A DNA stretch of 64,000 nt from Streptomyces brevispora (GCF_007829885.1 NZ_VIWW01000001.1:2480001-2544000); one strand, 5' to 3'; shown: positions 50,807 through 59,604, numbered from the stretch's first letter. The notes: a model not told the origin generated them from the letters alone. Program-made: numbers and translations.

Positions 50807-52143
50807 CCCGCGCCCCGCTCCCCGCAGGCCCGCCGCCCCTCTTGGCCTGCCCCACCCTCAACGAGGGCGGGTTCGGTGCGGCGCTGGGCCGCCTCACCGA
50901 ACCGACGGGTCCCACCCTGCGCCCGGTCACTCTCGCGGGTGGCCTGCGCGCCTGGGCCACGACGGATGCCGTCGTGGCCCGGGCCGTACTCACCGATCCG
51001 CGTCTGACCAATGACGTCAGAGAGGTGGGCCGGCCCGTGCAGGGCTTCCCCCTCCGCCGTTATCCGGAGGATTTCTTCGCCCACGCACCGCAGTTGCTCT
51101 CCGCCTCCGGAGACCGCCACCGCAGGATGCGCCGGATCGTGGCCCCCTTCTTCACCGCCGCCGCAGCGGCGGGGACGGCCGCCAGGCTGCGGTGCGAGGT
51201 CGCACAGATCATCCGGTCGCTGGCCGGCCGCGACCGCGTCGACATCGTCGCCGATCTCGCCCTGCCGCTGGCAGGCGCCACCGTCGGCGAGGTCCTCGGC
51301 GTTCCGCGCGAGCGACGCCGGAGCACCGTGACGGCCGCCCTTGCCGCCAGCGCGGCAGCCCCGGGGACGGAGACGGCCCGGTCGGCGCAGCGCGCCTTCT
51401 CCCGCGCCGTCCTGCAGATCATCGGCACGGCCCGCCACTCCTCCGCCCCCACCGCCGCCACCGCCCTGCTGCACGCCAACCGGACGGGAGAACTCACCAA
51501 CGCCGAAATGGCCGGGATGCTGGGCATGCTGCTCATCGGCACCATCGACTCGCTCGCCACCGTCATCCCGGCGGGCACGCTCCTGGCCATGCGGCGCCCC
51601 GATGTCAGGCGCGGCCTCAGCCACGGCCTCAGTCCTGGTCGCGGCCACGATCTCAGCCACGGTCACGGTCGCGATCTCAATCACGGCCTCAGTCACGGCA
51701 CGGAGTACACGAGGGCGCTCACCGAGGAGATCCTGCGCCTGAACCCGTCGTTCCAGCACACCGGTTGGCGATTCACCCGCGAGTCCTGCGCCATCGCGGG
51801 CACCTCGCTGCCCCAAGGCACCGTGGTCGTCGCCTCCTTGCTCTCCGCCAACCTCGACCCCACGGCGTGGCCCGACCCGCTGCGCGCCGACCCGCACCGC
51901 CGGGCGCCCAGCAGCCATCTGTCCTTCGGACACGGACCGCACTACTGCCTCGGCGCGGCGCTCGGACGCCGACTCGTCCACGACGCCCTCACCGGTCTCT
52001 TCAGCCGGCTCCCCCGCCTGAACCCTGCCGCCCCCGCGCACGAGCTCATTTGGCACGGGGTCTGCTTGCGCAGGCTGAACCAGCTTCCGGTGGACACCCA
52101 CACCTCGGCCCGCACTGGCCGGCCAAGACCGACCGGCACCTGA
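50803..52143 (+). CDS. Cytochrome P450 with His-rich insertion
   Basis: A 446-residue P450. The haem-binding loop is FGHGPHYCLGAALGR with Cys382. EILR (K-helix ExxR) is intact, as is a GDRHRRMRR C-helix. The I-helix reads LIGTIDSLATV, without the usual AGxxTT pair. Between I- and K-helices lies a repeated stretch of Gly, Ser, Leu and His (about residues 270-300; LSHG repeats), made of 12-bp units. The overlap with the KS gene (ATGA) ties it to the ACP/KS set. It probably oxidises an ACP- or aldehyde-bound chain. Ordinary fatty-acid hydroxylation and atypical chemistry are both possible. Confidence 0.93.
   Translation: MTRAPLPAGPPPLLACPTLNEGGFGAALGRLTEPTGPTLRPVTLAGGLRAWATTDAVVARAVLTDPRLTNDVREVGRPVQGFPLRRYPEDFFAHAPQLLSASGDRHRRMRRIVAPFFTAAAAAGTAARLRCEVAQIIRSLAGRDRVDIVADLALPLAGATVGEVLGVPRERRRSTVTAALAASAAAPGTETARSAQRAFSRAVLQIIGTARHSSAPTAATALLHANRTGELTNAEMAGMLGMLLIGTIDSLATVIPAGTLLAMRRPDVRRGLSHGLSPGRGHDLSHGHGRDLNHGLSHGTEYTRALTEEILRLNPSFQHTGWRFTRESCAIAGTSLPQGTVVVASLLSANLDPTAWPDPLRADPHRRAPSSHLSFGHGPHYCLGAALGRRLVHDALTGLFSRLPRLNPAAPAHELIWHGVCLRRLNQLPVDTHTSARTGRPRPTGT
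51612..51705 (+). repeat. In-frame tandem repeats in the P450 gene
   Basis: Units of GGCCTCAGTCAC type, with variants (GATCTCAGCCAC, GATCTCAATCAC), recur in frame, giving LSHG/LNHG peptides. Confidence 0.8.
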
Positions 52144-52243
52144 GGCCTTTCTGAATCCGGCCATTCATTGGCCGAAGAATGATCTTCAGTTGGCCTGTCG
52201 AACCTGCCGATGCAGGAGGCACAGACACTGAAGGAGGCCTGCC

Positions 52244-52552
52244 ATGGGCGACACTCTGCTGGCCCTGTCGATCCCCGTGCTGGTCTTCTCCGGCGGCATC
52301 TACGCCGCGTGTGAGAGCTGGTGGCGGCGCCGGCACCCGGCGCCGCCGTCCCCGTACACCCATCAGGCGGCCCGCCTCGCCGAGCGCGCGATGCTGGTGG
52401 ACGCGGAGAGGATCGTGGACGGCGCGTACGAATCCCTCGGCGCGCTCTACGACGGGCCGAGTGTGCCGGGGGCGCGCGTTCCGGCCACCGATGCCACGCC
52501 CGGGGCCGCCACGGGACCGGACCGCGACCGGCAGCCGCGGGTGACGCGGTGA
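52244..52552 (+). CDS. Small protein with N-terminal membrane helix
   Basis: A 102-residue protein starting at ATG 52244 with AAGGAGG upstream. Residues 3-21 form a helix (LLALSIPVLVFSGGIYAACE), followed by a basic WWRRRHPAP segment and a soluble part with LAERAMLVDAERIVDGAYESLG. The C-terminal third is Pro/Ala/Asp-rich and likely disordered. I do not recognise a family. It is about 100 bases behind the P450 and could be outside that operon. Confidence 0.78.
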   Translation: MGDTLLALSIPVLVFSGGIYAACESWWRRRHPAPPSPYTHQAARLAERAMLVDAERIVDGAYESLGALYDGPSVPGARVPATDATPGAATGPDRDRQPRVTR

Positions 52553-52664
52553 GGGTCCCGCCGGAATCGGCCGCGTCATGGGGTCGACCGCCATGGCCGC
52601 CCTCAAGGACTGATGCTCACCGCCAGCACGGTCCGCTGTCAGTGCCCCGTCCTACAGTTTTGGC

Positions 52665-53195
52665 ATGGAGCACCCCACAGCATCATCCGTACGGATCGAG
52701 CCCTGGTCGGACAACGACCTGGAGCTGCTCCGTCGTGCCAACGCACCGGAGCTGATGGACCACCTGGGCGGCCCCGAGTCGGAGGAGCAGCTCATAAATC
52801 GCCACGGCCGCTACCTGGCACTGAGCGCGGACCGGACGGGCCGGGGCAGGATGTTCCGCATCGCGCTGACCGGCGAGGACGAGGCCGTGGGCGCCATCGG
52901 ATTCTGGGAGCGCACCTGGCAGGGCCAGGAGGTCTACGAGACGGGGTGGGCCGTTCTCGCGGGGTTCCAGGGTCGGGGCATCGCGTCGGCCGCGACCGTG
53001 GCCGTCGCCGAGCAGGCGCGCGCCGAGCGCAAGCGCCGCTATCTGCACGCCTACCCGTCCGTGGCCAACGGCGCGTCGAACGGGGTGTGCCGCAAGGCGG
53101 GGTTCACCCTGCTCGGCGCGTGCGAGGTCGAGTACCCGCCCGGCCATCCGCTGCTGACGAACGACTGGCGGCTGGACCTCCACCCGGATCGTTGA
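52665..53195 (+). CDS. GNAT family N-acetyltransferase
   Basis: A 176-residue acetyltransferase of the RimJ/RimL-like type. The GIASAATVAVAEQARAERK helix follows VLAGFQGRG (CoA loop), and NGASNGVCRKAGFTLLG is the C-terminal motif. N-terminal VRIEPWSDNDLELLRRANAPEL is typical. The acceptor is unknown. The ATG has no Shine-Dalgarno sequence and a TACAGT box lies ten bases upstream, so it is probably a leaderless transcript. Confidence 0.9.
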   Translation: MEHPTASSVRIEPWSDNDLELLRRANAPELMDHLGGPESEEQLINRHGRYLALSADRTGRGRMFRIALTGEDEAVGAIGFWERTWQGQEVYETGWAVLAGFQGRGIASAATVAVAEQARAERKRRYLHAYPSVANGASNGVCRKAGFTLLGACEVEYPPGHPLLTNDWRLDLHPDR

Positions 53196-53317
53196 GCGGT
53201 TCCCCACTACCCACTCGCCACTCCCCCACTGGCCACCCGCACCCCGCCCTCACCCCACGCCCCGCCCACGCCCGAAATCCCTGGCCCGCACACTCGGCCC
53301 AATGGCATCCTGACCAG

Positions 53318-54076
53318 GTGAACGGACCGGAGATCCACCTCGAAGTCGCCCCTGAACTGAGGCTCTTCGTCGCGCACGAACGCCGCAGGGGGCGGACGGC
53401 CGTGACCACCGACGGCGCGTCCACCCTCGGCCACGTCGTCGAATCGCTCGGAGTCCCGCTCACCGAGGCCGGACAGCTCCTCGTCGACGGCCGCCCCGTA
53501 CCGTTCTCCCACATTCCCGCCGCGGGCGAAGCGGTCGACGTACAAGCCGTGCAGCGCCCCCAGCACGTACCGGGCGCGCCCCTGCGCTTCCTCCTCGACG
53601 TCCACCTCGGCACCCTCGCGCGGCGGCTGCGGCTGCTCGGCGTGGATGCCGCCTACGAGTACGAGGACATCGGCGACCCCGCACTGGCCACGCGCTCGGC
53701 GAAGGAGCGGCGCGTCCTGCTCTCCCGGGACCGGGGGCTGCTCCACCGGCGGGAGATCTGGGCGGGGGCGTACGTCTACAGCGACCGGCCCGAGGCGCAG
53801 CTGCGCGACGTGCTGGGGCGGTTCGCGCCCGAGCTCGCCCCGTGGAGCCGGTGCACCGCCTGCAACGGACGGCTGGCGGCGGCCGACAAGGACACCGTGG
53901 GTGCGCGGCTGGAGGACGGCACTCAGCGCTCGTACGACGTCTTCGCGCAGTGCACGGAGTGCGACCGGGTGTACTGGCGCGGCGCCCACCACGCCCGGCT
54001 GGAGGCGATCGTCACCGAAGCGGTCCGCGACTTCGGAGGCTCGCCCGCCGGGCCGCCGGACCCGTCCGGCGACTGA
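53318..54076 (+). CDS. Mut7-C RNase domain protein with ubiquitin-like N-terminus
   Basis: A 252-residue protein of two parts. Residues 1-85 (IHLEVAPELRLFVAHERR, LLVDGRPVPFSHI) form a ubiquitin-like Mut7-C_N fold. Residues 90-240 are a Mut7-C PIN-type RNase: FLLDVHLGTLARRLRLLG with the first Asp, LLSRDRGLL with the second, and a zinc ribbon of two Cys pairs (RCTACNG / QCTECDRVYWRG). It is the usual actinobacterial form and would be an RNA nuclease. GTG at 53318 has no ribosome site and probably starts at the 5' end of its message. Confidence 0.9.
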   Translation: MNGPEIHLEVAPELRLFVAHERRRGRTAVTTDGASTLGHVVESLGVPLTEAGQLLVDGRPVPFSHIPAAGEAVDVQAVQRPQHVPGAPLRFLLDVHLGTLARRLRLLGVDAAYEYEDIGDPALATRSAKERRVLLSRDRGLLHRREIWAGAYVYSDRPEAQLRDVLGRFAPELAPWSRCTACNGRLAAADKDTVGARLEDGTQRSYDVFAQCTECDRVYWRGAHHARLEAIVTEAVRDFGGSPAGPPDPSGD

Positions 54077-54103
54077 GCGGAACGCGGCACTCCCCCCGCC
54101 CGA

Positions 54104-54211
54104 CCCCGGGCATGGCATGTCCCGACGTCACCCCGGCCACGGCGCGTCCCGACGTCACCCCGGGCATGGCATGTCCCGACGTCACCCCGGCCACGGCGCG
54201 TCCCGACGTCA
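54104..54211. repeat. Four 27-bp units in A-B-A-B order
   Basis: Units start at 54104, 54131, 54158 and 54185. A and B alternate; they share CCCCGG and TCCCGACGTCA and differ in the middle (GCATGGCATG against CCACGGCGCG). Each ends in the palindrome GACGTC. The array lies between the convergent Mut7-C and secreted-protein genes. Confidence 0.92.
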
Positions 54212-54248
54212 CCCCGACCCGCCGTCGCCGTCGCCCTCACCGGTGGCC

Positions 54249-54890
54249 TCAGAAGACGTACTCGTCCCCGGTGGCCGGAGCCAGTACCTCATGTTCGCTG
54301 TTCTTCGAATCCCGGTCCGTCGCCCCGCCGTTCCACACGGTGTCGATCCGGACGACCACCTCCGCCGGCCGCCCCAGAAGCTGCAGTTCAAGCGCGAGCT
54401 TCCCCTGTCGGGAGCCGTCCGCGCCCAGTGGGCCCGTGCGGCACAGCACGGTCTGCTGGTCGGCCTGGAGGCATTCCCCGGGCAGCTCCTGCCGACCGGA
54501 GAGCGGCACGGACACCCGTAGCCGGACGGTGACCCCGGCAAGGTTCGAGGGGCCGCTGTTCTGGCTGACCAGCCAGATGCCGAGCCCGGTGCCCCACAGC
54601 GAGACATGCCCGTGGTGCGACACATCCGCCTCCGGGGCGATGCTCGGCACCACCGGAGCAGCCACCGGAGCAGCCACCGAAGAAGCCACGGAAGAAGTAA
54701 CGGGGGAAGTCGCCGGAGAAGGGCCCGGAGGAGCCACCGGACGCACCACCGGCGAGCCCGCCCGAGAAGCCACCGCCGTGCCCCCCGGCGCACCGACGGC
54801 CGCGGCCGTCCCGCCCGCGCCCAGCGCCAGAGCCGACGCCATCGCCGCCGCAGCGGACACCTTCAGACGAGCCTTTCGCGTCACTGACAT
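54249..54890 (-). CDS. Secreted protein with low-complexity N-terminus
   Basis: A 213-residue exported protein. Residues 1-31 are a signal peptide (MSVTRKARLKVSAAAAMASALALG, cleavage near AAA). Residues 35-85 are Ala/Pro/Val/Ser-rich repeats (SPVVRPVAPPGPS, VTSSVASSVAAPV). From about 90 an Ig-like domain follows: GIWLVSQNSGPSNLAGVTVRLRVSV, a Cys pair (ECLQADQQTVLCRTG), LELQLLGRPAEVVVRIDTVW. It would be a cell-surface or extracellular protein. No enzyme motif is seen. The ATG at 54890 has no clear ribosome site. Confidence 0.8.
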   Translation of the reverse strand: MSVTRKARLKVSAAAAMASALALGAGGTAAAVGAPGGTAVASRAGSPVVRPVAPPGPSPATSPVTSSVASSVAAPVAAPVVPSIAPEADVSHHGHVSLWGTGLGIWLVSQNSGPSNLAGVTVRLRVSVPLSGRQELPGECLQADQQTVLCRTGPLGADGSRQGKLALELQLLGRPAEVVVRIDTVWNGGATDRDSKNSEHEVLAPATGDEYVF

Positions 54891-55049
54891 GCCCTGAAGA
54901 TACAGATTTGCACGAATTATCCATATCTTCCTACCAGTTCGGCGCGTCTCCAGCCGTCCGCTCCGGCTGCTCGCGCTGGCCGTCCGCTCCGGCCGTCCGC
55001 TCCGGCCGTCCACGCTCCTCACGCCCACCACGCATGACACGCTGCTCAC

Positions 55050-55385
55050 ATGTCCGTGTTCCGCTCCATCGCCCTGTTCGTCGTCGCCGCGCTCTTCGAG
55101 ATCGGTGGCGCCTGGCTCGTCTGGCAAGGCGTCCGGGAGCACCGCGGCTGGGCATGGATCGGTGCGGGCGTCATCGCGCTGGCCACGTACGGGTTCGTCG
55201 CCACGCTCCAGCCGGACGGCGAGTTCGGGCGTGTGCTCGCCGCGTACGGCGGGGTCTTCGTGGCGGGGTCGATCGTCTGGGGCATGGTCGCCGACGGCTA
55301 CCGGCCCGACCGCTGGGACGTGACCGGCGCGCTGGTCTGCCTGGCCGGCATGGCCGTGATCATGTACGCCCCCCGCAACCACTGA
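55050..55385 (+). CDS. YnfA family membrane protein
   Basis: A 111-residue protein with four membrane helices, of the UPF0060/YnfA family (drug-metabolite-like, SMR-related small transporters). Marks are [61 protein letters not shown] and [23 protein letters not shown]. Expected role is efflux of small cationic compounds, but this is not proven for the family. Repeated CCGTCCGCTCCGG motifs lie in the DNA upstream. Confidence 0.94.
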   Translation: MSVFRSIALFVVAALFEIGGAWLVWQGVREHRGWAWIGAGVIALATYGFVATLQPDGEFGRVLAAYGGVFVAGSIVWGMVADGYRPDRWDVTGALVCLAGMAVIMYAPRNH

Positions 55386-55439
55386 CCGCGCCCCTGCCTA
55401 TCCTGGCCCCGTACCGATCAGCTGTCCGAGGAGCCCGCC

Positions 55440-56198
55440 ATGGCCGCATCCCCCATCGCCGTCATCACCGGAGCGAGCAGCGGCATCGGTGCCGCGACCG
55501 CCCGGCAGCTGGCGGCCGCCGGCTATCGTGTCGTGATCACCGCACGCCGCAAGGACCGCATCGAGGCGCTCGCCGCCGAGATCACCGCGGCGGGCCACGA
55601 GGCCACGGCCTACGCGCTGGACGTCACCGACCGCACCGCGGTCGACGAGTTCGCCACCGCGTTCCGCGGCCTCGCCGTCCTGGTCAACAACGCGGGCGGC
55701 GCGCTCGGGGCGGACCCCGTCGCCACCGGCGACCCGGCCGACTGGCGCCAGATGTACGAGACCAACGTCATCGGCACCCTCAACGTCACCCAGGCCCTGC
55801 TCCCCGCCCTCACCGCGAGCGGCGACGGCACCATCGTCATCCTCTCCTCGACCGCGGGTCTCTCCGCCTACGAGGGCGGCGGCGGCTACGTGGCCGCCAA
55901 GCACGGCGAGCACGTCCTGGCCGAGACCCTGCGCCTGGAGATCGTCGGCACCCCGGTCCGCGTCATCGAGGTCGCCCCCGGCATGGTCAAGACGGAGGAG
56001 TTCGCCACCACCCGCTTCCGCGGCGACACCGAGAAGGCCGCCAAGGTCTACGCGGGCGTCGACGCCCCCCTCAGCGCCGACGACGTGGCCGACACGATCA
56101 CCTGGGCCGTCACCCGCCCCAGCCACGTGAACATCGACCTCCTGGTGGTCCGCCCCCGCGCCCAGGCCTCCAACTCCAAGGTCCACCGCACCGCCTGA
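55440..56198 (+). CDS. SDR family oxidoreductase
   Basis: A 252-residue classical short-chain dehydrogenase of the YdfG/serine-dehydrogenase-like kind. TGASSGIGAATARQL binds NADP, NNAGGALGADP follows, and the catalytic Ser in VILSSTAGLSAYEGGGGYVAAK with YxxxK is intact. The C-terminal VRVIEVAPGMVKTEEFATTRF and TWAVTRPSHVNIDLLVVRP identify the group. GAGGAG eight bases upstream supports the ATG. The substrate is a small hydroxy acid or alcohol. Confidence 0.93.
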   Translation: MAASPIAVITGASSGIGAATARQLAAAGYRVVITARRKDRIEALAAEITAAGHEATAYALDVTDRTAVDEFATAFRGLAVLVNNAGGALGADPVATGDPADWRQMYETNVIGTLNVTQALLPALTASGDGTIVILSSTAGLSAYEGGGGYVAAKHGEHVLAETLRLEIVGTPVRVIEVAPGMVKTEEFATTRFRGDTEKAAKVYAGVDAPLSADDVADTITWAVTRPSHVNIDLLVVRPRAQASNSKVHRTA

Positions 56199-56219
56199 AC
56201 GAACCACGCCCGGCGAGAC

Positions 56220-56258
56220 GGCCGGGGCGAGTCCACCCCCGTGGGTCTCGCCCCGGCC
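56220..56258. terminator. Bidirectional hairpin terminator
   Basis: A 12-bp stem GGCCGGGGCGAG/CTCGCCCCGGCC (56220-56231 with 56247-56258) lies between the convergent SDR and rtcB genes. Confidence 0.75.
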
Positions 56259-56282
56259 CCGCCCGCACCGGGCCCGGCGCGC

Positions 56283-57476
56283 TCAGCCCTTCACGCAGAT
56301 GACCTGCTTCAGCTTCGCGACGACCTCCACCAGGTCGCGCTGCTGATCGATGACCTTCTCGATCGGCTTGTACGCGCCCGGGATCTCGTCCAGGACACCG
56401 GAGTCCTTGCGGCACTCCACGCCCCGCGTCTGCTCCTCCAGGTCCTTCGTCGAGAAGCGCCGCTTGGCGGCGTTCCGGCTCATCTTGCGGCCCGCGCCGT
56501 GCGAGGCCGAGTTGAAGGACTTCTCGTTGCCGAGGCCCTTCACGATGTACGAGCCGGTGCCCATCGAGCCCGGAATGATCCCGAAGTCACCGGAGCCGGC
56601 CCGGATGGCGCCCTTACGGGTGACCAGCAGGTCCATGCCGTCGTACCGTTCCTCCGCCACGTAGTTGTGGTGACAGGAGATGACTGGTTCGAAGGTCACC
56701 TTGGCCTTCTTGAACTCCTTGCGGACCACGTCCTGGAAGAGCGCCATCATGATCGCGCGGTTGTGCTTCGCGTACTCCTGCGCCCAGAACAGGTCGTTGC
56801 GGTAGGCCTGCATAGGCGGGGTGTCCGCGATGAAGACCGCCAGGTCGCGGTCGACCAGGTCCTGGTTGTGCGGCAGCTTCTGCGCCTCGCCGATGTGGAA
56901 GGCGGCCAGTTCGTTGCCGACGTTCCGGGAGCCGGAGTGCAGCATCAACCAGACCGAACCCGACTCGTCGAGGCAGAACTCGACGAAGTGGTTCCCCGCT
57001 CCGAGCGTTCCCATCTGCTTGGTGGCACGTTCCCGACGGAATTTGACCGCATCGGCCACCCCGTCGAACCGCTGCCAGAAGTCGTCCCAGTCGGTGGACG
57101 CGAGCCCGTGCAGCCGGCCCGGGTCCACCGGCTCGTCGTGCATCCCGCGGCCCACCGGAATGGCCTGCTCGATCTTCGACCGGAGCCGGGACAGGTCGCC
57201 GGGCAGGTCGTTGGCGGTCAGCGAGGTCTTCACCGCGGACATTCCGCAGCCGATGTCCACACCCACCGCCGCCGGGCAGACCGCACCGTGCATGGCGATG
57301 ACCGAGCCGACCGTGGCGCCCTTGCCGAAGTGGACGTCGGGCATGACGGCCAGGCCCTTGATCCAGGGCAGCGTGGCGACGTTGCGCAGCTGCTGCATCG
57401 CGACGTCCTCGACCGAGGCCGGGTCGGTCCACATACGGATGGGGACCTGCGCGCCCGGCACCTCTACATACGACAT
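56283..57476 (-). CDS. rtcB: RNA ligase RtcB
   Basis: A 397-residue RtcB protein. The metal and GMP motifs are present: MPDVHFGKGATVGSVIA, GVDIGCGMSAVKTSL with the Mn-binding Asp and Cys, GAGNHFVEF, SGSRNVGNELA, HHNYVAEE and the guanylated His in NSASHGAGRKMSR. It joins RNA 2',3'-cyclic phosphate or 3'-phosphate ends to 5'-OH ends. The ATG at 57476 has GAGGA just upstream. It is a single gene, with no archease in the window. Confidence 0.95.
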   Translation of the reverse strand: MSYVEVPGAQVPIRMWTDPASVEDVAMQQLRNVATLPWIKGLAVMPDVHFGKGATVGSVIAMHGAVCPAAVGVDIGCGMSAVKTSLTANDLPGDLSRLRSKIEQAIPVGRGMHDEPVDPGRLHGLASTDWDDFWQRFDGVADAVKFRRERATKQMGTLGAGNHFVEFCLDESGSVWLMLHSGSRNVGNELAAFHIGEAQKLPHNQDLVDRDLAVFIADTPPMQAYRNDLFWAQEYAKHNRAIMMALFQDVVRKEFKKAKVTFEPVISCHHNYVAEERYDGMDLLVTRKGAIRAGSGDFGIIPGSMGTGSYIVKGLGNEKSFNSASHGAGRKMSRNAAKRRFSTKDLEEQTRGVECRKDSGVLDEIPGAYKPIEKVIDQQRDLVEVVAKLKQVICVKG

Positions 57477-57637
57477 AGTTCCTCTATTCCCCCGAAAAGT
57501 CTGAAAGCGCAAAACCGGTGCCAAGATCGACAAAAGTATCGGCCGACCGGCATTCACAGCGGCGCGTGCGATACACATTGTGTCCACCGGCCGCCGACGA
57601 GCGGCAACCGTTTTTCGCACGAAGGGAGCCCAGGACC

Positions 57638-58483
57638 GTGCGACGAATGGCTTACGCACCCGGCGCCGTGCTCATTGCAGCGCTCGCGGTCGGCTGCAGC
57701 AGCGGCACCGGAACCGGTGGCGCCGCCGCCGACAGCAAGCCCGGCACCCTGGCCACTTCCGCCGCCCCTCCGGGCAAGTACCGCACCCTTCCCGAGGCCT
57801 GCCGCTCCATCGCGCCGGCCACGTTGAAGGATCTGCTGCCCGGCGCCTCCGAACTGCCCGAGGCCCAGCAGGAGAAGGTGTTCGACGGTTCGCCCACCGT
57901 CACGTACGACACCGACCGCCGGGTCGGCTGCCGCTGGAAGAGCGAGGCGCCCGACGGCGCCCACAGCCTCTTCGTCGACTTCGAGCGCGTCGTCTCGTAC
58001 GACCCGTCCGTGAGCGACGACGACCGCGCCCGCGAGGTGTACGCGAAGAAGGAGGCCGCCGCCGACCTGCCGTCGGCCTCCACCCTGCCCGACGGAACGG
58101 AGAACGGCACCCCGGGCTCCCCGTCCGGGACCGCGAGCGCAAAGCCGGGCGAGGACGCGGACAAGCCCACGGCCGCGGCCGGGAAGACCGGCGGGGACGC
58201 GGGGAGCGCCGGGAGCACCACGGACGGCAGCACCGCCGAGAACCTCCAGCCCCGCGTCCTCGACACTCTCGGTGACAGTGCGTTTCTGGATGATCAGCTC
58301 ACCCGCGCTGGTTCCACCGCACAGCACCGCACGGTGAGCGTGGTGTTCCGCACATCGAACGTCATCGTGACCGTCCAGTACACCGCGCAGCCGGCCCTCT
58401 CCACCGAGGTCCCCGACAGCAAGGAACTGCAGGAGAAGGCCCAGGCACTGGGCCGAGAACTGGTCGACAGCTTCAGCAAGTAA
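57638..58483 (+). CDS. DUF3558 family lipoprotein
   Basis: A 281-residue lipoprotein. Starting at GTG 57638 (GGGAG nine bases upstream), the signal is VRRMAYAPGAVLIAALAVGC with a lipobox cysteine at about 20. The mature protein has LPEACRSIAPATLKDLLPGA and GCRWKSEAPDGAHSLFVDF, the Cys-pair pattern of DUF3558, a family of actinobacterial surface lipoproteins. A Gly/Ala/Lys-rich insert follows around residues 150-210. A tandem paralogue lies 190 bases downstream. Confidence 0.86.
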   Translation: MRRMAYAPGAVLIAALAVGCSSGTGTGGAAADSKPGTLATSAAPPGKYRTLPEACRSIAPATLKDLLPGASELPEAQQEKVFDGSPTVTYDTDRRVGCRWKSEAPDGAHSLFVDFERVVSYDPSVSDDDRAREVYAKKEAAADLPSASTLPDGTENGTPGSPSGTASAKPGEDADKPTAAAGKTGGDAGSAGSTTDGSTAENLQPRVLDTLGDSAFLDDQLTRAGSTAQHRTVSVVFRTSNVIVTVQYTAQPALSTEVPDSKELQEKAQALGRELVDSFSK

Positions 58484-58674
58484 CCCCGTCCCCGGCCGGT
58501 CCGGCCCGGCTGCCGGCCATCCCTCGGGCCGTCCGGCCGAGGCGGCATCCGGCTGCCGTCCGTCGTACCGTGGCCCTCCGGAACCACCGTCCGCCGGCCG
58601 TCCGCACCACGCCGGCGTCCCACGTCCACCGACCGTCCGGCCGCCCGACGCCGCGCCACCCGAGTGAAGGAACC

Positions 58675-59556
58675 ATGCACCGATCAGCTCCGCGACTCAC
58701 CCGCATACTCGCCTGCGCCGCCGTTCCGGTGATGCTCGTCGTCGCCGGCTGCTCGTCGGACTCCGACGGCGAGAAGGACAAGGCCTCGTCCTCGTCCCCC
58801 GCGCCGGAAGCGACGAAGTCGGAAGCGATGGTCGCGGCGGCGAGGTTCGCCGAGCTGCCCGACCCGTGCAAGTCGATCACCGCGAGTACCGCCAAGTCCC
58901 TGGTCCCCGCGGCCAAGGACAAGAACGGCACACCGGGCAGGTCCAGCGACACCGCCGCCCGCGGCAGCTGCTCCTGGAACGGCCTGGACGACAACGGCAT
59001 CAAGGGCTCCCAGTACCGCTGGCTCGACGTCGGCTTCACCCGCTTCGGCTCGGACCAGTCCCTGGGCAGCGGTGCCGACCGGGCCGGGGACGACCTCACG
59101 AAGCAGATCGCCAAGGCCAAGGCGGCCGAGGGTGCGAAGAAGCTCGACGCGGCTCCCGTCAGCGGCATCGGCGAGACGGCGACCAGGATCACGTACGACC
59201 TCGACAAGACCGGTGAGGACTTCAAGTACGCGACGATCGTGGCCCGTACGGGCAATGTCGTCGTCACCCTCACCTACAACGGCGCGGGCTACGCGGGCGC
59301 GAAGACCCCGTCCGCCGACGACATCCAGAAGGGCGCCGAGAAGGCCGCCAAGGAGGCCGTCGCCGCGGTGGCCACCGCGAACGAGAGCAAGAAGGTGGGC
59401 GCGTCCCCCGAGCCCTCGGGCAAGGCGAGCGACAACGCGACCAAGAAGGCAACCGACAAGGCCGCGGGCAAGGCGGCGGGCAAGACGATCGAGAAGGCCT
59501 CCCTCACGTCCTCCGCGAAGCCGTCCGCCAAGTCCTCCGCCAAGGACGCGAAGTAG
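58675..59556 (+). CDS. DUF3558 family lipoprotein (paralogue)
   Basis: A 293-residue lipoprotein. ATG at 58675 has AAGGA just upstream. Signal peptide and lipobox VVAGC (Cys about 26), then a Ser/Asp/Lys linker, then LPDPCKSITASTAKSLVP and GSCSWNG, the DUF3558 Cys pair. The fold runs to VVVTLTYNGAGY. The C-terminal 60 residues are Ala/Lys/Ser repeats (KKATDKAAGKAAGK, AKPSAKSSAKDAK), likely wall-spanning or disordered. It is paralogous to the preceding gene and may be co-transcribed with it. Confidence 0.86.
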   Translation: MHRSAPRLTRILACAAVPVMLVVAGCSSDSDGEKDKASSSSPAPEATKSEAMVAAARFAELPDPCKSITASTAKSLVPAAKDKNGTPGRSSDTAARGSCSWNGLDDNGIKGSQYRWLDVGFTRFGSDQSLGSGADRAGDDLTKQIAKAKAAEGAKKLDAAPVSGIGETATRITYDLDKTGEDFKYATIVARTGNVVVTLTYNGAGYAGAKTPSADDIQKGAEKAAKEAVAAVATANESKKVGASPEPSGKASDNATKKATDKAAGKAAGKTIEKASLTSSAKPSAKSSAKDAK

Positions 59557-59604
59557 CCCTCCGGCACCCCGCGGCCCCAACACCGCGGCCCAGAAGCGGA
59601 TTCA

